From assembly GCA_964463135.1 (NCBI GenBank), contig CAYXBA010000004.1:173064-237063 (forward strand): 64,000 bases of DNA, written 5' to 3'. The notes under the pieces were generated by a model. That model saw nothing but the letters and a program-made list of their open reading frames with translations. It had not been told where the DNA came from and ran no database searches. Positions 42,412-51,555 of the stretch are shown in pieces. The DNA comes from UBA6898 sp964463135 (GTDB taxonomy: Bacteria; Nitrospirota; Thermodesulfovibrionia; Thermodesulfovibrionales; UBA6898). Position 1 is the first letter of the stretch; each line of letters opens with the position of its first letter. A program made the translations under genes and the position numbers.

Positions 42412-43137
42412 TCAAAAACTATGTGAGCTCTTCATAAAGAGGCTCACCCCGAGATACGTGAATATGACGATAATGAAACCGGCTATTGCCAGGACCGAAG
42501 TCGGTTTACCGCTCCACCACGGGCTTAAACGCGCATGCAGGTACAGACTGTAATAGAGCCAGAGGATCACGGTCCAGAGCTCCTTGGGAGTCCAGAGCCA
42601 GTATGTCCCCCAGGCGAGATATGCCCATATGCCGCCGAAGATCATGGCAGCAGAAAAGAAACAGTACCCGACCAGGACCGCCTTATATTGGACAACAGCA
42701 AACTCCCGTTCCCTGTTCATCAGGAACAGCGCACCGAGAATGGCCGCAATACCAAAAAGCGCGTACGAGAAGAATGAAAATGCCACATGCGTCTCGAACC
42801 AGAATGTCCTGAGCACCGGCGGCAGCGGACTGTTGTGCGGCTTATACAGAAGCGACAGGAACATAAAAAAAACAGCCATGCCGAGAGAGGCATAAAGCAC
42901 CTTCCTGCGCTCCTTCATCCTCCCGGCAATCGGCAGGGCAAAGAGCACGATAGAGGCAGACAGGAAAAAGATAGTGTCGTGCGGCCCCACAAGCGGCATG
43001 CGGTCAAGCGAGATCCCCCGGAAAAAGAGATAGGAGATCTGAAGGATGAGGCCTGCATACACAAAAGGCATGCGAAAATAGCCGAATACATAGAAGAGTG
43101 CGGAGACAACAGCAACGATGAGCAGGGGGTTATCCAT
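42412..43137 (-). CDS. ccsA: CcsA-like haem exporter/cytochrome c synthase subunit
   Basis: A 241-residue protein with about eight membrane helices and the tryptophan-rich periplasmic haem-binding motif WGTYWLWTPKELWT (the WWD motif of CcsA/CcmC/CcmF) plus conserved His in ETHVAFSF and SLYLHARL. In the motif the usual Asp (WDPKE) is Thr. It transports haem and with ResB ligates it to CxxCH. It lies 11 bases after glcD in the smc-pilZ-glcD-ccsA-resB series. Confidence 0.9.
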   Translation of the reverse strand: MDNPLLIVAVVSALFYVFGYFRMPFVYAGLILQISYLFFRGISLDRMPLVGPHDTIFFLSASIVLFALPIAGRMKERRKVLYASLGMAVFFMFLSLLYKPHNSPLPPVLRTFWFETHVAFSFFSYALFGIAAILGALFLMNREREFAVVQYKAVLVGYCFFSAAMIFGGIWAYLAWGTYWLWTPKELWTVILWLYYSLYLHARLSPWWSGKPTSVLAIAGFIIVIFTYLGVSLFMKSSHSF

Positions 43138-43148
43138 AAGACCCTCTG

Positions 43149-44501
43149 TCAGGGAAAGATCTTGCCGGGATTCAAAAGATTCTTCGGGTCAAAGGACTGC
43201 TTGATCTTCTTCATGAGCTCAAGTTCAGCAGGATGGATCTCCATGGCAATGTACTTCTGCTTGGTCAGGCCCACCCCATGCTCGCCCGAGATCGTGCCTC
43301 CCAGCTCAAGGGTTATCCTGAATATCTCTTCGACGAGCTTCTGCGCTTTTTCATACTCTTCCTTGTCTGCCTTGTCCACCATAAGATTCACGTGGATATT
43401 GCCGTCGCCTGCATGGCCGAAGTTCACGATCTTTATACCGGTCGTTTCAGAAAGCATCTTCAGTCTCGTCAGCATTTCCGACAGCCTGGATCTCGGCACC
43501 ACAATATCCTCATTGATCTTTGTGGGACTGATATGGAAGAGTGCGGGAGAAATTGCCCGGCGTGCTTCCCAGAGCTTCAGCCGCGCAAGCTCGTTCTCTG
43601 CCATGATGATATCGCCCTTGAACTTTCTGCAGAGAGCAGTGATCGTTTCTGCATAGCGTGTGATGACCTCAGGTGCGCCGTCGAGCTCTATCAGGAGCAT
43701 GGCCTCTGTCCCCTGGGGAAGGCCTATGGTTTTGTAGTTCTCAACTGCCCGTATGGTCTCGGCATCCAGAAATTCCAGGGTCCTCGGCACAATACCCTCG
43801 GAGATGATCTGCTGTACAACATGACCTGCCGGTTCGAGTTCGCTGAAGAGCGCAAGAAGAGTTATGACATCTTCGGGCAGGGGAAGCACCTTAAGCCTGA
43901 TCTTCGTGATAAAGGCGAGCGTTCCCTCGGAGCCGACCAGGAGCCTGGTGAGATCGTATCCGACGACCCCTTTGGCGGTCTTGACCCCCGTAGTGATGAT
44001 CCTGCCGTCCGGGAGCACTGCCTCAAGGCCGATGACATAATCCCGGGTAACGCCGTATTTCAGAGCGCGGGCACCGCCTGCATTTTCAGCAACATTGCCG
44101 CCGATCGTGCAGAAATTCAGGCTGGACGGGTCAGGGGGGAAGAAAAGATGATGCCGCTCAAGCTCCCGCTGCAGTCTGCCGTTGATCACGCCGGGTTCGA
44201 CAAGGACCGTGAGATTCTCCCTGTCTATCTCAAGGATCCTGTTCATGCGCTCGGTGCTCAGCACGATGGCTCCCCGGCTGGGGATCGAGCCGCCGGTCAT
44301 GCCTGAGCCGGCCCCGCGGGGGATCACCGCAATGTTGTGTTCATCGGCATAATGCATGACCTTGACCACATCAAGCACGTCCTCTGCCCAGACGACCGCA
44401 CCCGGCGCTGCCTCAAGGCCCGAGGCATCAAAGCCGTAACAGAGCAGGTCTTCAGGCGCTAAAGATACTTTACCGGGGAGTAGTTCTGAAAGGTCATTCA
44501 T
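43149..44501 (-). CDS. glcD: FAD-linked oxidase, GlcD/D-lactate dehydrogenase type
   Basis: A 450-residue flavoprotein with the PCMH-type FAD domain (PRGAGSGMTGGSIPSRGAIVLSTERMNRI; FCTIGGNVAENAGGARALKYGVTRDYV) and the FAD-oxidase C domain (NFGHAGDGNIHVNLM; GTISGEHGVGLTKQKY). It oxidises 2-hydroxyacids such as glycolate or D-lactate. An iron-sulfur partner (GlcF) is not adjacent. Its start overlaps pilZ by 8 nt. Confidence 0.92.
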   Translation of the reverse strand: MNDLSELLPGKVSLAPEDLLCYGFDASGLEAAPGAVVWAEDVLDVVKVMHYADEHNIAVIPRGAGSGMTGGSIPSRGAIVLSTERMNRILEIDRENLTVLVEPGVINGRLQRELERHHLFFPPDPSSLNFCTIGGNVAENAGGARALKYGVTRDYVIGLEAVLPDGRIITTGVKTAKGVVGYDLTRLLVGSEGTLAFITKIRLKVLPLPEDVITLLALFSELEPAGHVVQQIISEGIVPRTLEFLDAETIRAVENYKTIGLPQGTEAMLLIELDGAPEVITRYAETITALCRKFKGDIIMAENELARLKLWEARRAISPALFHISPTKINEDIVVPRSRLSEMLTRLKMLSETTGIKIVNFGHAGDGNIHVNLMVDKADKEEYEKAQKLVEEIFRITLELGGTISGEHGVGLTKQKYIAMEIHPAELELMKKIKQSFDPKNLLNPGKIFP

Positions 44502-44832
44502 GACAGAGGATGCTGATAAGCTTTTCGAGGCTCACCTTGTCGCCATCACTCAGCTCATCGAAATGCATGGCAACCTCGTAAACAGGCAGGCTCTTATCTT
44601 CTGCCTGCTGCAGCCCTTTGAAGGAGGCCCGGACAATGAGGCCCTTTAAGGTGAGTGAGATAGTATCTTTTTCTATCTTGATCTTGTGCGGGCTGTTCAT
44701 GTCCACCCGCCTCATGCATTTGAACCTGATCCCGGTCATGCTGATGTCCAGAATCTCGAGGCTCTCCACCAGGATCATCCTGCCGCAGAGCTGGCCGTTC
44801 ACCTCAACGCGGAGAGCAGTTCTATTGTCCAT
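44494..44832 (-). CDS. PilZ-domain c-di-GMP-binding protein
   Basis: A 112-residue single-domain PilZ protein. Both c-di-GMP motifs are visible: RTALR (RxxxR) near the N-terminus and DISMTG (DxSxxG). The ATG 44832 is chosen, one base after the smc stop; the TTG at 44847 lies inside smc. Its target is unknown, and placement after smc may be purely transcriptional. Confidence 0.85.
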   Translation of the reverse strand: MDNRTALRVEVNGQLCGRMILVESLEILDISMTGIRFKCMRRVDMNSPHKIKIEKDTISLTLKGLIVRASFKGLQQAEDKSLPVYEVAMHFDELSDGDKVSLEKLISILCHE

Positions 44833-44833
44833 C

Positions 44834-47800
44834 TCAGACCTCGGCAAACTGCATCGAGATCACCTTTGAAACCCCTGCTTCCTCCATGGTGATCCCATAC
44901 AGATGCTGGGCAACGCTCATGGTGGTCCTGTTGTGCGTCACAACGATGAACTGCGTTCCGGACGAAAGACCCTGGAGCATCTTTGCGTACCGCTCGGTGT
45001 TCGACTCATCGAGCGGAGCATCTGCCTCGTCAAGGATACAGAGAGGCGTGGGCTTGATAAGAAAGCTGGCGAACTGGAGCGACAATGCGGTGAGCGCCTG
45101 TTCACCGCCTGAAAGAAGATGAATGTTCTGCACCCTCTTCCCCGGGGGCTGGGCTATGATGTCAATGCCGGTCTCGAGGATATTGCTCTCATCCGTCAGG
45201 ACCAGCTCGGCCCGGCCTCCGCCAAACAGCGTTGTGAAGACCTCGGCAAATTTTGTCTTGAGCGCCTCAAAGGCCTCTCTCAGTTTCTTCCGCGTGGTGC
45301 TGTTTATCTTTGTTATCGCCTCTTCCAGTTCGGTAATGGACTTGTTCAGATCATCCTGCTGCTTTGTCATGAACTCATAGCGCGTACGAAGCTCCTCATA
45401 CTCGTCAAGGGTCCCCAGGTTGACCGCTCCGATCTCAAGGATCTTGCTTCTCAGCTCAACAGCCTTCGCCTCTTCTTCAGGGGTAACGTCCATGAGCTCC
45501 ACCTGGCTGATATCTGCTTCATAATTCGTCATGATATTTTCGGTTATGTTCTCTATGCGCATTTTATGCTCTGCGCGGGCAACATCCAGTTCGCCTATTC
45601 TTGCCGTGGCTGCCGCTGCATTCTGTCTCAGGGACTTCAGCTCCTGGTCAACGGCGAACAGCTCTTCATTTTCAAGGGAGATCTCCTCTTTCCGCCTGGC
45701 GATATCCCGGCCAAGACTGTCTGCCTCGGTGACCCGTATCCTCAATCTTTCCTCGTGTTCACGGATCTGGGCCTTTCTCTGAGAAATCCTCTCCTGATTT
45801 GACCCGATTTCGTTCTGGACCTCGTCCTTCTTCCTGCCGAGCTCTTCCCGCGTAATGACCGAAGCTTCCATCTCGTTCCGGACAGCCTCAAGCTTTTCAC
45901 GGTTCGTTGCTGTCTGCATCCTCAGTTCCGTGACCTCTGCCCTGAAGAGTTCTATCTCTTCTTTCTTCTGGGATATACCTTCCTGAAGCCCCTGCATCTC
46001 CTGTTCCATGTCGGCCTTCTGTGTCTCCTGCGCAGCAGCCTCTGCTTCTGCCTTGTTCATAAAACCCTTTATGGATTCCTTTTCGCGGACGATCTGCTCC
46101 AGCTCTATCCCAAGGTAGGAAAGCTTTTTGCCAATCCTTTCTTTATCTGCTATATAGGTCTCAACCGTCATGCGTGCAAGCGAGATCTCCTTCTCAAAAC
46201 TGTGCAGCGCATTCTCTACCGACCGTATCTCTTCTTCTTTCTGCTGTATGGACTCCTGAACAAGGCGCATTTCACTGTTCATCGCCTCGATCGCTGCCTT
46301 CTTTTCTTCCAGCTGCTGCTCCAGTTCGCGTATCTCGCGTTTTCTGCGGAATATGCCTCGCTCTCCGCCGACGATCACTGCGCCCGAAGGTTCTATGACC
46401 TCGCCCGAAAGAGTCACCAGAAGGAACTGGTCGGTGCTCTGCCTCAGCTCAAGCGCTGCCTTCACATCCTGCATGATCATGATATTGCCAAGCAGGTTCT
46501 CTGCTACCTTGTTGTAACCCTCCCTGATGCTGACAAAGTCCAGCGCCTTGCCGATAATACCGGCAGGGGTCTGGGACGGCAGGGTAAAGGGAGGAGGCGT
46601 TACGGTTATAAAGGATGCCTTATCCAGGGATTTTCCCTTCAGGTCATCGATCGCATGTTCAATGTCTTCAGATGCCTCGACAACAAATGAATCCGCTTTT
46701 TCAGACAGGGCGCTCTCTATCGCCTTCTCATATTCTGCGCGGACCTCAAAGACGTCAGAGACCGTGGCGAGGAGGCGCACATTGCCGCTCGATGCAAGCA
46801 GTTCTCTGGTCGGCTTGTCCAGAACGATCTCCTTGAGCGAATCAAGCCTTGACGTAAAGGAGGCGAACTCCTCCCGGGCCTCGGCAAGCGTCCTGGTGAT
46901 ATTCTCCAGTTTTGCCTTCTGCGAGGAGAGCTCCTGACCGACAACCTCTTTCTTCTCTTTCAGCAGAAGGGCCTCGTTGTTCCTGCCGAGGATCTCTGAT
47001 TCTGCCGCAGCTATCGCTGATTCGACCTCTGCAAGGACCTTGCGGGACTCCTCTGAATCCGTGATCGCAAGTCTCTCCTTCTGCTCAAGGGAATCAGAAG
47101 AGATCTGGTGTCTGGCCTTCTCGTTCCTGGTCCTGCTGATCTGCTCTGCTATGGCAAAGATCTGACGCCGCTTCTCCTCTATCGCTTCCTCTTTTTCTGT
47201 CAGCTCCTGCTCGATCGCCCTGAAGGTCTCGGTCTTTTCGCTCAGCACTGCAGTGGCGGCCTCAATCTCCTCTGATATTCGTGAACCGTTAGCCTCAAGC
47301 TCGCTGTACCGGGCGGTCAGGCCGGCTATCCTCTGCACGATCTCTTCTGCCTGCTGCAGAAACTTTGCGTGGAATTCCTCATAATTGATAATGTCCTGCC
47401 CGCTCACCGAGATAAGGCGGTTGATCTCGGCAATGTCCTTCTCTGCTGTCTGGAAGTCCTGCTGGACAAGGTCAAGGGCCTTCTCTTTTTCGACCAGGTT
47501 GATGCGCCTTGTCTGCGTCCTGTTCTCTATCTCTGTGATCCCGGCTCCGAGAACTGCTTCCTTCTCCTTCAGCTCGCCGTATTCTTCGTTTATTGCGGTA
47601 AGGGAGTCGGTTATCTCCTGGTATTCCCTGCGTGCAATCTTCAGCTCGATCTCATTCAGTTCGGCCCTGAGCCTCTTATACCGCTCGGCCTTTTTTGCAA
47701 GCCGGTCGAGGATATTGATCTGCTTCTTCACCTCTGAGATGATGTCGCTGATCCGGGCAAGATTAAGGCGGGACGACTCCATCTTCGAAAGCGCCTCTGC

Positions 47801-48340
47801 CTTCCTTACCTTATATTTCATGACCCCGGCAACTTCCTCGATGATGAACCTTCTTTCAAGGGGCTTGGAGTTCAGGATCGCGTTGATCCTTCCCTGCTCT
47901 AAAATGGAATAGCTTCTGAAATCGAGGCCGGTGTCGAGGAAGACATCCTTGAGGTCTTTTAACCTGCAGGGCTGCTTGTTGATGAGGTATTCGCTCTCGC
48001 CTGAGCGGTAGAGTCTGCGGGAGATCGAGACCAGGTCTGACGGGCTGCTGTTGCCGTTGTCCTGGGAAGGCACACTGGACAGCCCGGAAACAAGCAGCGT
48101 CACTTCAGACATGCCCTTCTGCTTCTTCGAAGACGATCCGTTGAAGATCACCTCTTCCATCTTCTCGCCCCTTAGGCTCTTTGCGCTCTGCTCGCCCAGC
48201 ACCCAGCGGAAGGCATCGACAATGTTGCTCTTGCCGCAGCCGTTCGGCCCGACAATACAGGTTATGCCCGGGTGGAGGCTGAACACGGTTTTGTCCGCAA
48301 AGGACTTAAAGCCTATGAGTTCGATTTTTTCTACGCGCAT
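44834..48340 (-). CDS. smc: chromosome segregation ATPase SMC
   Basis: A 1168-residue SMC: N-terminal Walker A GPNGCGKSN, two long coiled coils around a hinge (about 490-650), C-terminal signature LLSGGEQALTALSLQF, and Walker B CILDEADAPLD. Full length. It compacts and segregates chromosomes with ScpAB, which are not in the window. A promoter reads TTGTCT-N18-TATACT upstream. Start ATG 48340. Confidence 0.97.
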   Translation of the reverse strand: MRVEKIELIGFKSFADKTVFSLHPGITCIVGPNGCGKSNIVDAFRWVLGEQSAKSLRGEKMEEVIFNGSSSKKQKGMSEVTLLVSGLSSVPSQDNGNSSPSDLVSISRRLYRSGESEYLINKQPCRLKDLKDVFLDTGLDFRSYSILEQGRINAILNSKPLERRFIIEEVAGVMKYKVRKAEALSKMESSRLNLARISDIISEVKKQINILDRLAKKAERYKRLRAELNEIELKIARREYQEITDSLTAINEEYGELKEKEAVLGAGITEIENRTQTRRINLVEKEKALDLVQQDFQTAEKDIAEINRLISVSGQDIINYEEFHAKFLQQAEEIVQRIAGLTARYSELEANGSRISEEIEAATAVLSEKTETFRAIEQELTEKEEAIEEKRRQIFAIAEQISRTRNEKARHQISSDSLEQKERLAITDSEESRKVLAEVESAIAAAESEILGRNNEALLLKEKKEVVGQELSSQKAKLENITRTLAEAREEFASFTSRLDSLKEIVLDKPTRELLASSGNVRLLATVSDVFEVRAEYEKAIESALSEKADSFVVEASEDIEHAIDDLKGKSLDKASFITVTPPPFTLPSQTPAGIIGKALDFVSIREGYNKVAENLLGNIMIMQDVKAALELRQSTDQFLLVTLSGEVIEPSGAVIVGGERGIFRRKREIRELEQQLEEKKAAIEAMNSEMRLVQESIQQKEEEIRSVENALHSFEKEISLARMTVETYIADKERIGKKLSYLGIELEQIVREKESIKGFMNKAEAEAAAQETQKADMEQEMQGLQEGISQKKEEIELFRAEVTELRMQTATNREKLEAVRNEMEASVITREELGRKKDEVQNEIGSNQERISQRKAQIREHEERLRIRVTEADSLGRDIARRKEEISLENEELFAVDQELKSLRQNAAAATARIGELDVARAEHKMRIENITENIMTNYEADISQVELMDVTPEEEAKAVELRSKILEIGAVNLGTLDEYEELRTRYEFMTKQQDDLNKSITELEEAITKINSTTRKKLREAFEALKTKFAEVFTTLFGGGRAELVLTDESNILETGIDIIAQPPGKRVQNIHLLSGGEQALTALSLQFASFLIKPTPLCILDEADAPLDESNTERYAKMLQGLSSGTQFIVVTHNRTTMSVAQHLYGITMEEAGVSKVISMQFAEV

Positions 48341-48393
48341 GTTTGTGTTTTTTGTAAAAGAGATGAATGCAAACCACTGTCTTTAGGCTTGTT

Positions 48394-48423
48394 AGTATAC
48401 CTTATCTCAAAATTCAGAGACAA
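48394..48423 (-). promoter_or_regulatory. smc promoter
   Basis: TTGTCT (48418-48423) and TATACT (48394-48399) on the minus strand, 18-bp spacer, about 55 bp before the smc start. It is back-to-back with the selC promoter. Confidence 0.55.
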
Positions 48424-48428
48424 GCAAT

Positions 48429-48457
48429 TTGACCCGGCAAGATCAGGGTTGCTTAAT
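48429..48457 (+). promoter_or_regulatory. selC promoter
   Basis: TTGACC (48429-48434), a 17-bp spacer, then CTTAAT (48452-48457), about 28 bp before the mature tRNA-Sec 5' end. Confidence 0.6.
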
Positions 48458-48485
48458 TGGAGAAAAATCCTTTAATATCAAGCAC

Positions 48486-48583
48486 GGGAGTGCATAGGGT
48501 TCTGGTGTCCCTCCTGGACTTCAAATCCAGTGTTGCCTGCCAAAAGCGGGCAGGGTGGGTTCGATTCCCACACGCTCCCGCCA
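48486..48583 (+). tRNA. selC: tRNA-Sec (anticodon TCA)
   Basis: The anticodon arm CTGGACTTCAAATCCAG (48514-48530) has anticodon TCA, which reads UGA, and is identical to the arm I recall for E. coli selC. A long variable arm (TGCCTGC/GCGGGCA with CAAAA loop, 534-552) distinguishes it from ordinary elongator tRNAs. The T-arm is GTGGG-TTCGATT-CCCAC (555-571). The acceptor GGGAGTGC pairs with ACGCTCCC with one U-G pair and one C-A mismatch, extended to the selenocysteine-type 8 positions, and the gene encodes G-CCA at 580-583. SelA, SelB and SelD genes are not in the window. Confidence 0.95.
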
Positions 48584-48600
48584 GAACTTCCCGGGAAGGT

Positions 48601-49569
48601 CTATTTCTTCCCGCCCTCGATCAGGACCGTTTCATCGAGCCGCGTTGTCCTGATATTCACGAAGCCGGCCTTTTTCAGCCAGCCAGACATCTCTTTCGGC
48701 GTATAAGTATTGCCGCCGCTCGTGTTGACCAGCATATTGATCGCAAACAGTGCGCCTGGCAGAGGTGACGTCCTTGTCTCGTCAAGCGGAAACTCCTGGA
48801 TCACTGCCCTGCCGCCCGAATTAAGCGCGTGCCAGCAGTTCCTCAGCATTGCAATGCATGCCTTTTCATCATAGGCATGCAGTATCTGTGATATAAGGAC
48901 GAGGTCATATCCGTTTCCCATATCAATCTGCATAAAATCGCCCGGAAGCAGTCTGATCCGCCTGCCGAGCCCTGCCTTGTCTATGAGTCTCCTGGCGATC
49001 TTCAGGGTCTCGGGGAAATCCATGAGCGTTACCTGTTTTCCCTTCTTCGCAAGGGCCATGCTGTATGTTCCGGGGCCTCCGCCAAGATCAAGCACCCGCG
49101 TCACCCCGGTCAGATCAAGGGATGCCATGAATTCCTTTGTCCTGAGGCTGGCAAGATCATGCATGCCGAGGATAAAAGATTCATGATCATGGGCTTTCCT
49201 GTGCGGTTTGCCGGTCCTGAGCACACTATCGAGCCCTGACCAGTTGTCCCAGAGAGCGCTGTAGTGCCGAAGGATGTCCCCCTGGTACTCAGGCTTTCCG
49301 GATACAAGATAGCGCGCTGCAACAGGCGTATTGCTGTACGTAAGGTCCTTTTTCCTGAGAAGACCGATAGCTGCGAGGCTGTCCAGAAGCATCTCTGTTG
49401 CCCGCTGATCTGCAGAGATCTTTCTGGCAAGCGCCCGGGCAGTCTTCCCGGGCAGGCCAAGATGGTCGAAAAAATGGTAGTTGTTCGCGGTAAGGATAAT
49501 GCGTGAGGCGGCAAATGACGATATCTGCCTCAGCCAGGCGAGGTCTTTCCTGCTGTCAGGATTCTTCAT
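48601..49569 (-). CDS. SAM-dependent O-methyltransferase (acetylserotonin-type)
   Basis: A 322-residue class I methyltransferase with an N-terminal winged-helix dimerisation domain (ATEMLLDSLAAIGLLRKKDLTYSNTPVAARYLVSG) and a SAM-binding motif VLDLGGGPGTYSMALAKKG, then LISQILHAYDEKACIAMLRN. Members act on small molecules, including quinone or pigment precursors; the substrate here is unknown. It starts directly after the stop of the SurA-like gene. Confidence 0.85.
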   Translation of the reverse strand: MKNPDSRKDLAWLRQISSFAASRIILTANNYHFFDHLGLPGKTARALARKISADQRATEMLLDSLAAIGLLRKKDLTYSNTPVAARYLVSGKPEYQGDILRHYSALWDNWSGLDSVLRTGKPHRKAHDHESFILGMHDLASLRTKEFMASLDLTGVTRVLDLGGGPGTYSMALAKKGKQVTLMDFPETLKIARRLIDKAGLGRRIRLLPGDFMQIDMGNGYDLVLISQILHAYDEKACIAMLRNCWHALNSGGRAVIQEFPLDETRTSPLPGALFAINMLVNTSGGNTYTPKEMSGWLKKAGFVNIRTTRLDETVLIEGGKK

Positions 49570-50235
49570 CTAGAGAAGTTCGGTATTGATCTTCACCTTC
49601 ATCTTCTTTTTCATGCCCTCGATATACGACCGGAGGACCTTTTCCGCTGCGTCCTTTGTCATGGCGTCCATGATCATCTTCTTTGTCTGATCGTCAGCAG
49701 AGACGTTGGCAAATTCGGCGCCAGGGGTGATCGCAGCGGTCTGTATGAGCCTGCTCATCTTCTGTATGATCAGCTCTTCCCTCTTGCTCGACTCATACAT
49801 GGAAGGAGTAAGCCTCGAAAGACGGAGCGCATTCTGGTAGATCTCGCTGTCAAAAGCACCATCTTTCGTAAAAGCAGGCTCGTTCAGGATCGCCTCTTTC
49901 AGTTCGCTGTCGCTCACCTTGACCCCGTTCTCTTCAGCTGCTATGAGCAGGATGGTCTGGCCGACAAGCGTTTCGATCGCCTTGTCCTTGAGGTTCAGCT
50001 TTTTCTGCATCTCCTCATCATACTTTTCCTTGTACACGTCGCGGTAGAATCTGTCGTAGTTCTCATAGACCCTTGCATAGTCCTGGGCCGAGATCTTGCG
50101 CTTGCCGACCTCTGCAACGATCTGGGCATTGCTGGACTGATCTACTGTGCCCACTCCCCAGAAGATAAAGGAAAGGATCACGATAAAGAACAGGAAATAC
50201 AAATATTTGGCATGGTGCCGCATGGCCTTAAGCAT
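49570..50235 (-). CDS. SurA/PpiD N-terminal-type chaperone without PPIase domain
   Basis: A 221-residue protein with one N-terminal membrane helix (YLYFLFFIVILSFIFWGVGTV) and a SurA_N-like helical domain (AEVGKRKISAQDYARVYENYDRFYRDVYKEKYDEEMQKKLNLKDKAIETLV). The parvulin isomerase domain of full PpiD is absent. It is likely a membrane-anchored periplasmic chaperone for outer-membrane proteins. GGAGG precedes the start. It lies downstream of hfq. Confidence 0.85.
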   Translation of the reverse strand: MLKAMRHHAKYLYFLFFIVILSFIFWGVGTVDQSSNAQIVAEVGKRKISAQDYARVYENYDRFYRDVYKEKYDEEMQKKLNLKDKAIETLVGQTILLIAAEENGVKVSDSELKEAILNEPAFTKDGAFDSEIYQNALRLSRLTPSMYESSKREELIIQKMSRLIQTAAITPGAEFANVSADDQTKKMIMDAMTKDAAEKVLRSYIEGMKKKMKVKINTELL

Positions 50236-50296
50236 CGGGTAAATACCTCCGGGAAATAGTCATATACAATAAGGTGTCAAAAAAGAAGGGATACGC

Positions 50297-50533
50297 TCAG
50301 CTTCGCTCTTCAAAGCGGATATCAAGGTCCCTCTCAGGAACAATGGTCGAGACAGCATGCTTGTACACAAGCTGCTGGTTCGCGTCCTTCAGGAGGATCA
50401 CGAAATTGTCAAAGGCCTTGACGACCCCTTTCAGACGTACGCCATTGGTAAGATATACGAGTACAGGCATCTTATCCTTTCTCAACTGGTTAAGATAATT
50501 GTCCTGTAAGCTCTGACTTTTTGAAGTGGGCAT
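50297..50533 (-). CDS. hfq: RNA chaperone Hfq
   Basis: A 78-residue Hfq with the Sm1 motif (NYLNQLRKDKMPVLVYLTNGVRLKGVVKAFDNFVILL) and the Sm2 motif YKHAVSTIVP. It forms hexamers that pair small RNAs with mRNAs. The strong GGGGGG ribosome site is 7 nt before the ATG. The miaA-hfq order is the classical one. Confidence 0.97.
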   Translation of the reverse strand: MPTSKSQSLQDNYLNQLRKDKMPVLVYLTNGVRLKGVVKAFDNFVILLKDANQQLVYKHAVSTIVPERDLDIRFEERS

Positions 50534-50579
50534 GCCTAGTCCCCCCTAATTTATTTAGATAACATAATATATTTTTATT

Positions 50580-50608
50580 ACGATAAATTATTCAGAGCTT
50601 TTATTCAA
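50580..50608 (-). promoter_or_regulatory. possible hfq promoter
   Basis: TTGAAT (50603-50608, overlapping the miaA stop) and TATCGT (50580-50585) with a 17-bp spacer, about 50 bp before hfq. A second AT-rich hexamer (TATATT) lies nearby. Confidence 0.35.
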
Positions 50609-51555
50609 GCACTTTCACGGCATTCTGCCAGCGCCGCAGGAAAGATATCGCAGAGTGCCTGCTTAACCGCCTGAAAGACCTGAACTCCGTTCTTCATGCC
50701 GGTTGCATCTATCCAGTTTATAGCCTGCTCCTGCCTGAACCAGGTGAACTGGCGCTTTGCATATCTCCGGGAGTTCCGCTTGATCAGGCGCTCTGCCTCC
50801 TGCAGGTCTATCTCCTGGTTGAGATACCGCGCGATCTCTTTGTACCCGATGGCCTGGAGCGGCGTACGGTCAGGACCCATCTGCATAAGAGCCCTCACCT
50901 CGTCAACAAGTCCTGACCTGAACATGGCATCCACGCGCGCATCGATCATCTGATAGAGCTCCTCTCTATGCCGGGTAATGCCTATTTTAATGAAATCGTA
51001 CGGCAGGGGCATAGTGTGGTCTTTCTGCAGGGATGAAATAGAACTGCCGCTCTTCATGCATACCTCTATCGCCCTGATGATCCTGCGGATATTGTTCCTC
51101 TCGATCCTGTTGGCAGCCTCGGGATCGATCTCGCAGAGATGGGCATAGAGAGATCCCTTATGCTCTTCCTCCCTGGCAAGCAGACCGTCCCGCAGCTCAA
51201 GGTCTGAAGAAGGGCCGCTGAATATGCCGCGCGTCATTGCCTTGATGTAAAGCCCTGTGCCGCCGACTATTATAGGAGTCTTGTTCTGCTGAAAAAGGGC
51301 CTCAATGATCGGCGTAACGTCGTTTATATACCTGCCTGCACTGTATGCCTCGGACGGCTCGACAACATCGATCATATGGTGCCTTATGCCGGATCTTTCC
51401 GCTTCAGAGGGCTTTGCCGTGCCGATGTCCATATGCCGGTAGATCTGCATGGAGTCTGCACTGATGATCTCTGTGTTCAGTTCCTTGGCCAGGAGGACAG
51501 AAGCAGCTGTCTTGCCCACGCCTGTAGGCCCGAGGAGAACGATGATCTTCTTCAT
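50605..51555 (-). CDS. miaA: tRNA dimethylallyltransferase
   Basis: A 316-residue MiaA with P-loop GPTGVGKTA, SADSMQIYRHMDIGTAKPS, and IVGGTGLYIKAMTRG motifs, and the RYAKRQFTWFRQ motif at the C-terminal third. It isopentenylates A37 of UNN-reading tRNAs. Its start overlaps the mutL stop (ATGA). Confidence 0.97.
   Translation of the reverse strand: MKKIIVLLGPTGVGKTAASVLLAKELNTEIISADSMQIYRHMDIGTAKPSEAERSGIRHHMIDVVEPSEAYSAGRYINDVTPIIEALFQQNKTPIIVGGTGLYIKAMTRGIFSGPSSDLELRDGLLAREEEHKGSLYAHLCEIDPEAANRIERNNIRRIIRAIEVCMKSGSSISSLQKDHTMPLPYDFIKIGITRHREELYQMIDARVDAMFRSGLVDEVRALMQMGPDRTPLQAIGYKEIARYLNQEIDLQEAERLIKRNSRRYAKRQFTWFRQEQAINWIDATGMKNGVQVFQAVKQALCDIFPAALAECRESA

Noticed and set aside
43233..44306. 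357-aa plus-strand ORF antisense to glcD
   Set aside because: No domain pattern; the minus strand encodes clear FAD-oxidase motifs.
48486..48583. tRNA-Ser
   Set aside because: The long variable arm fits both, but the anticodon is TCA (reads UGA), not TGA, and the arm equals the known selC pattern.
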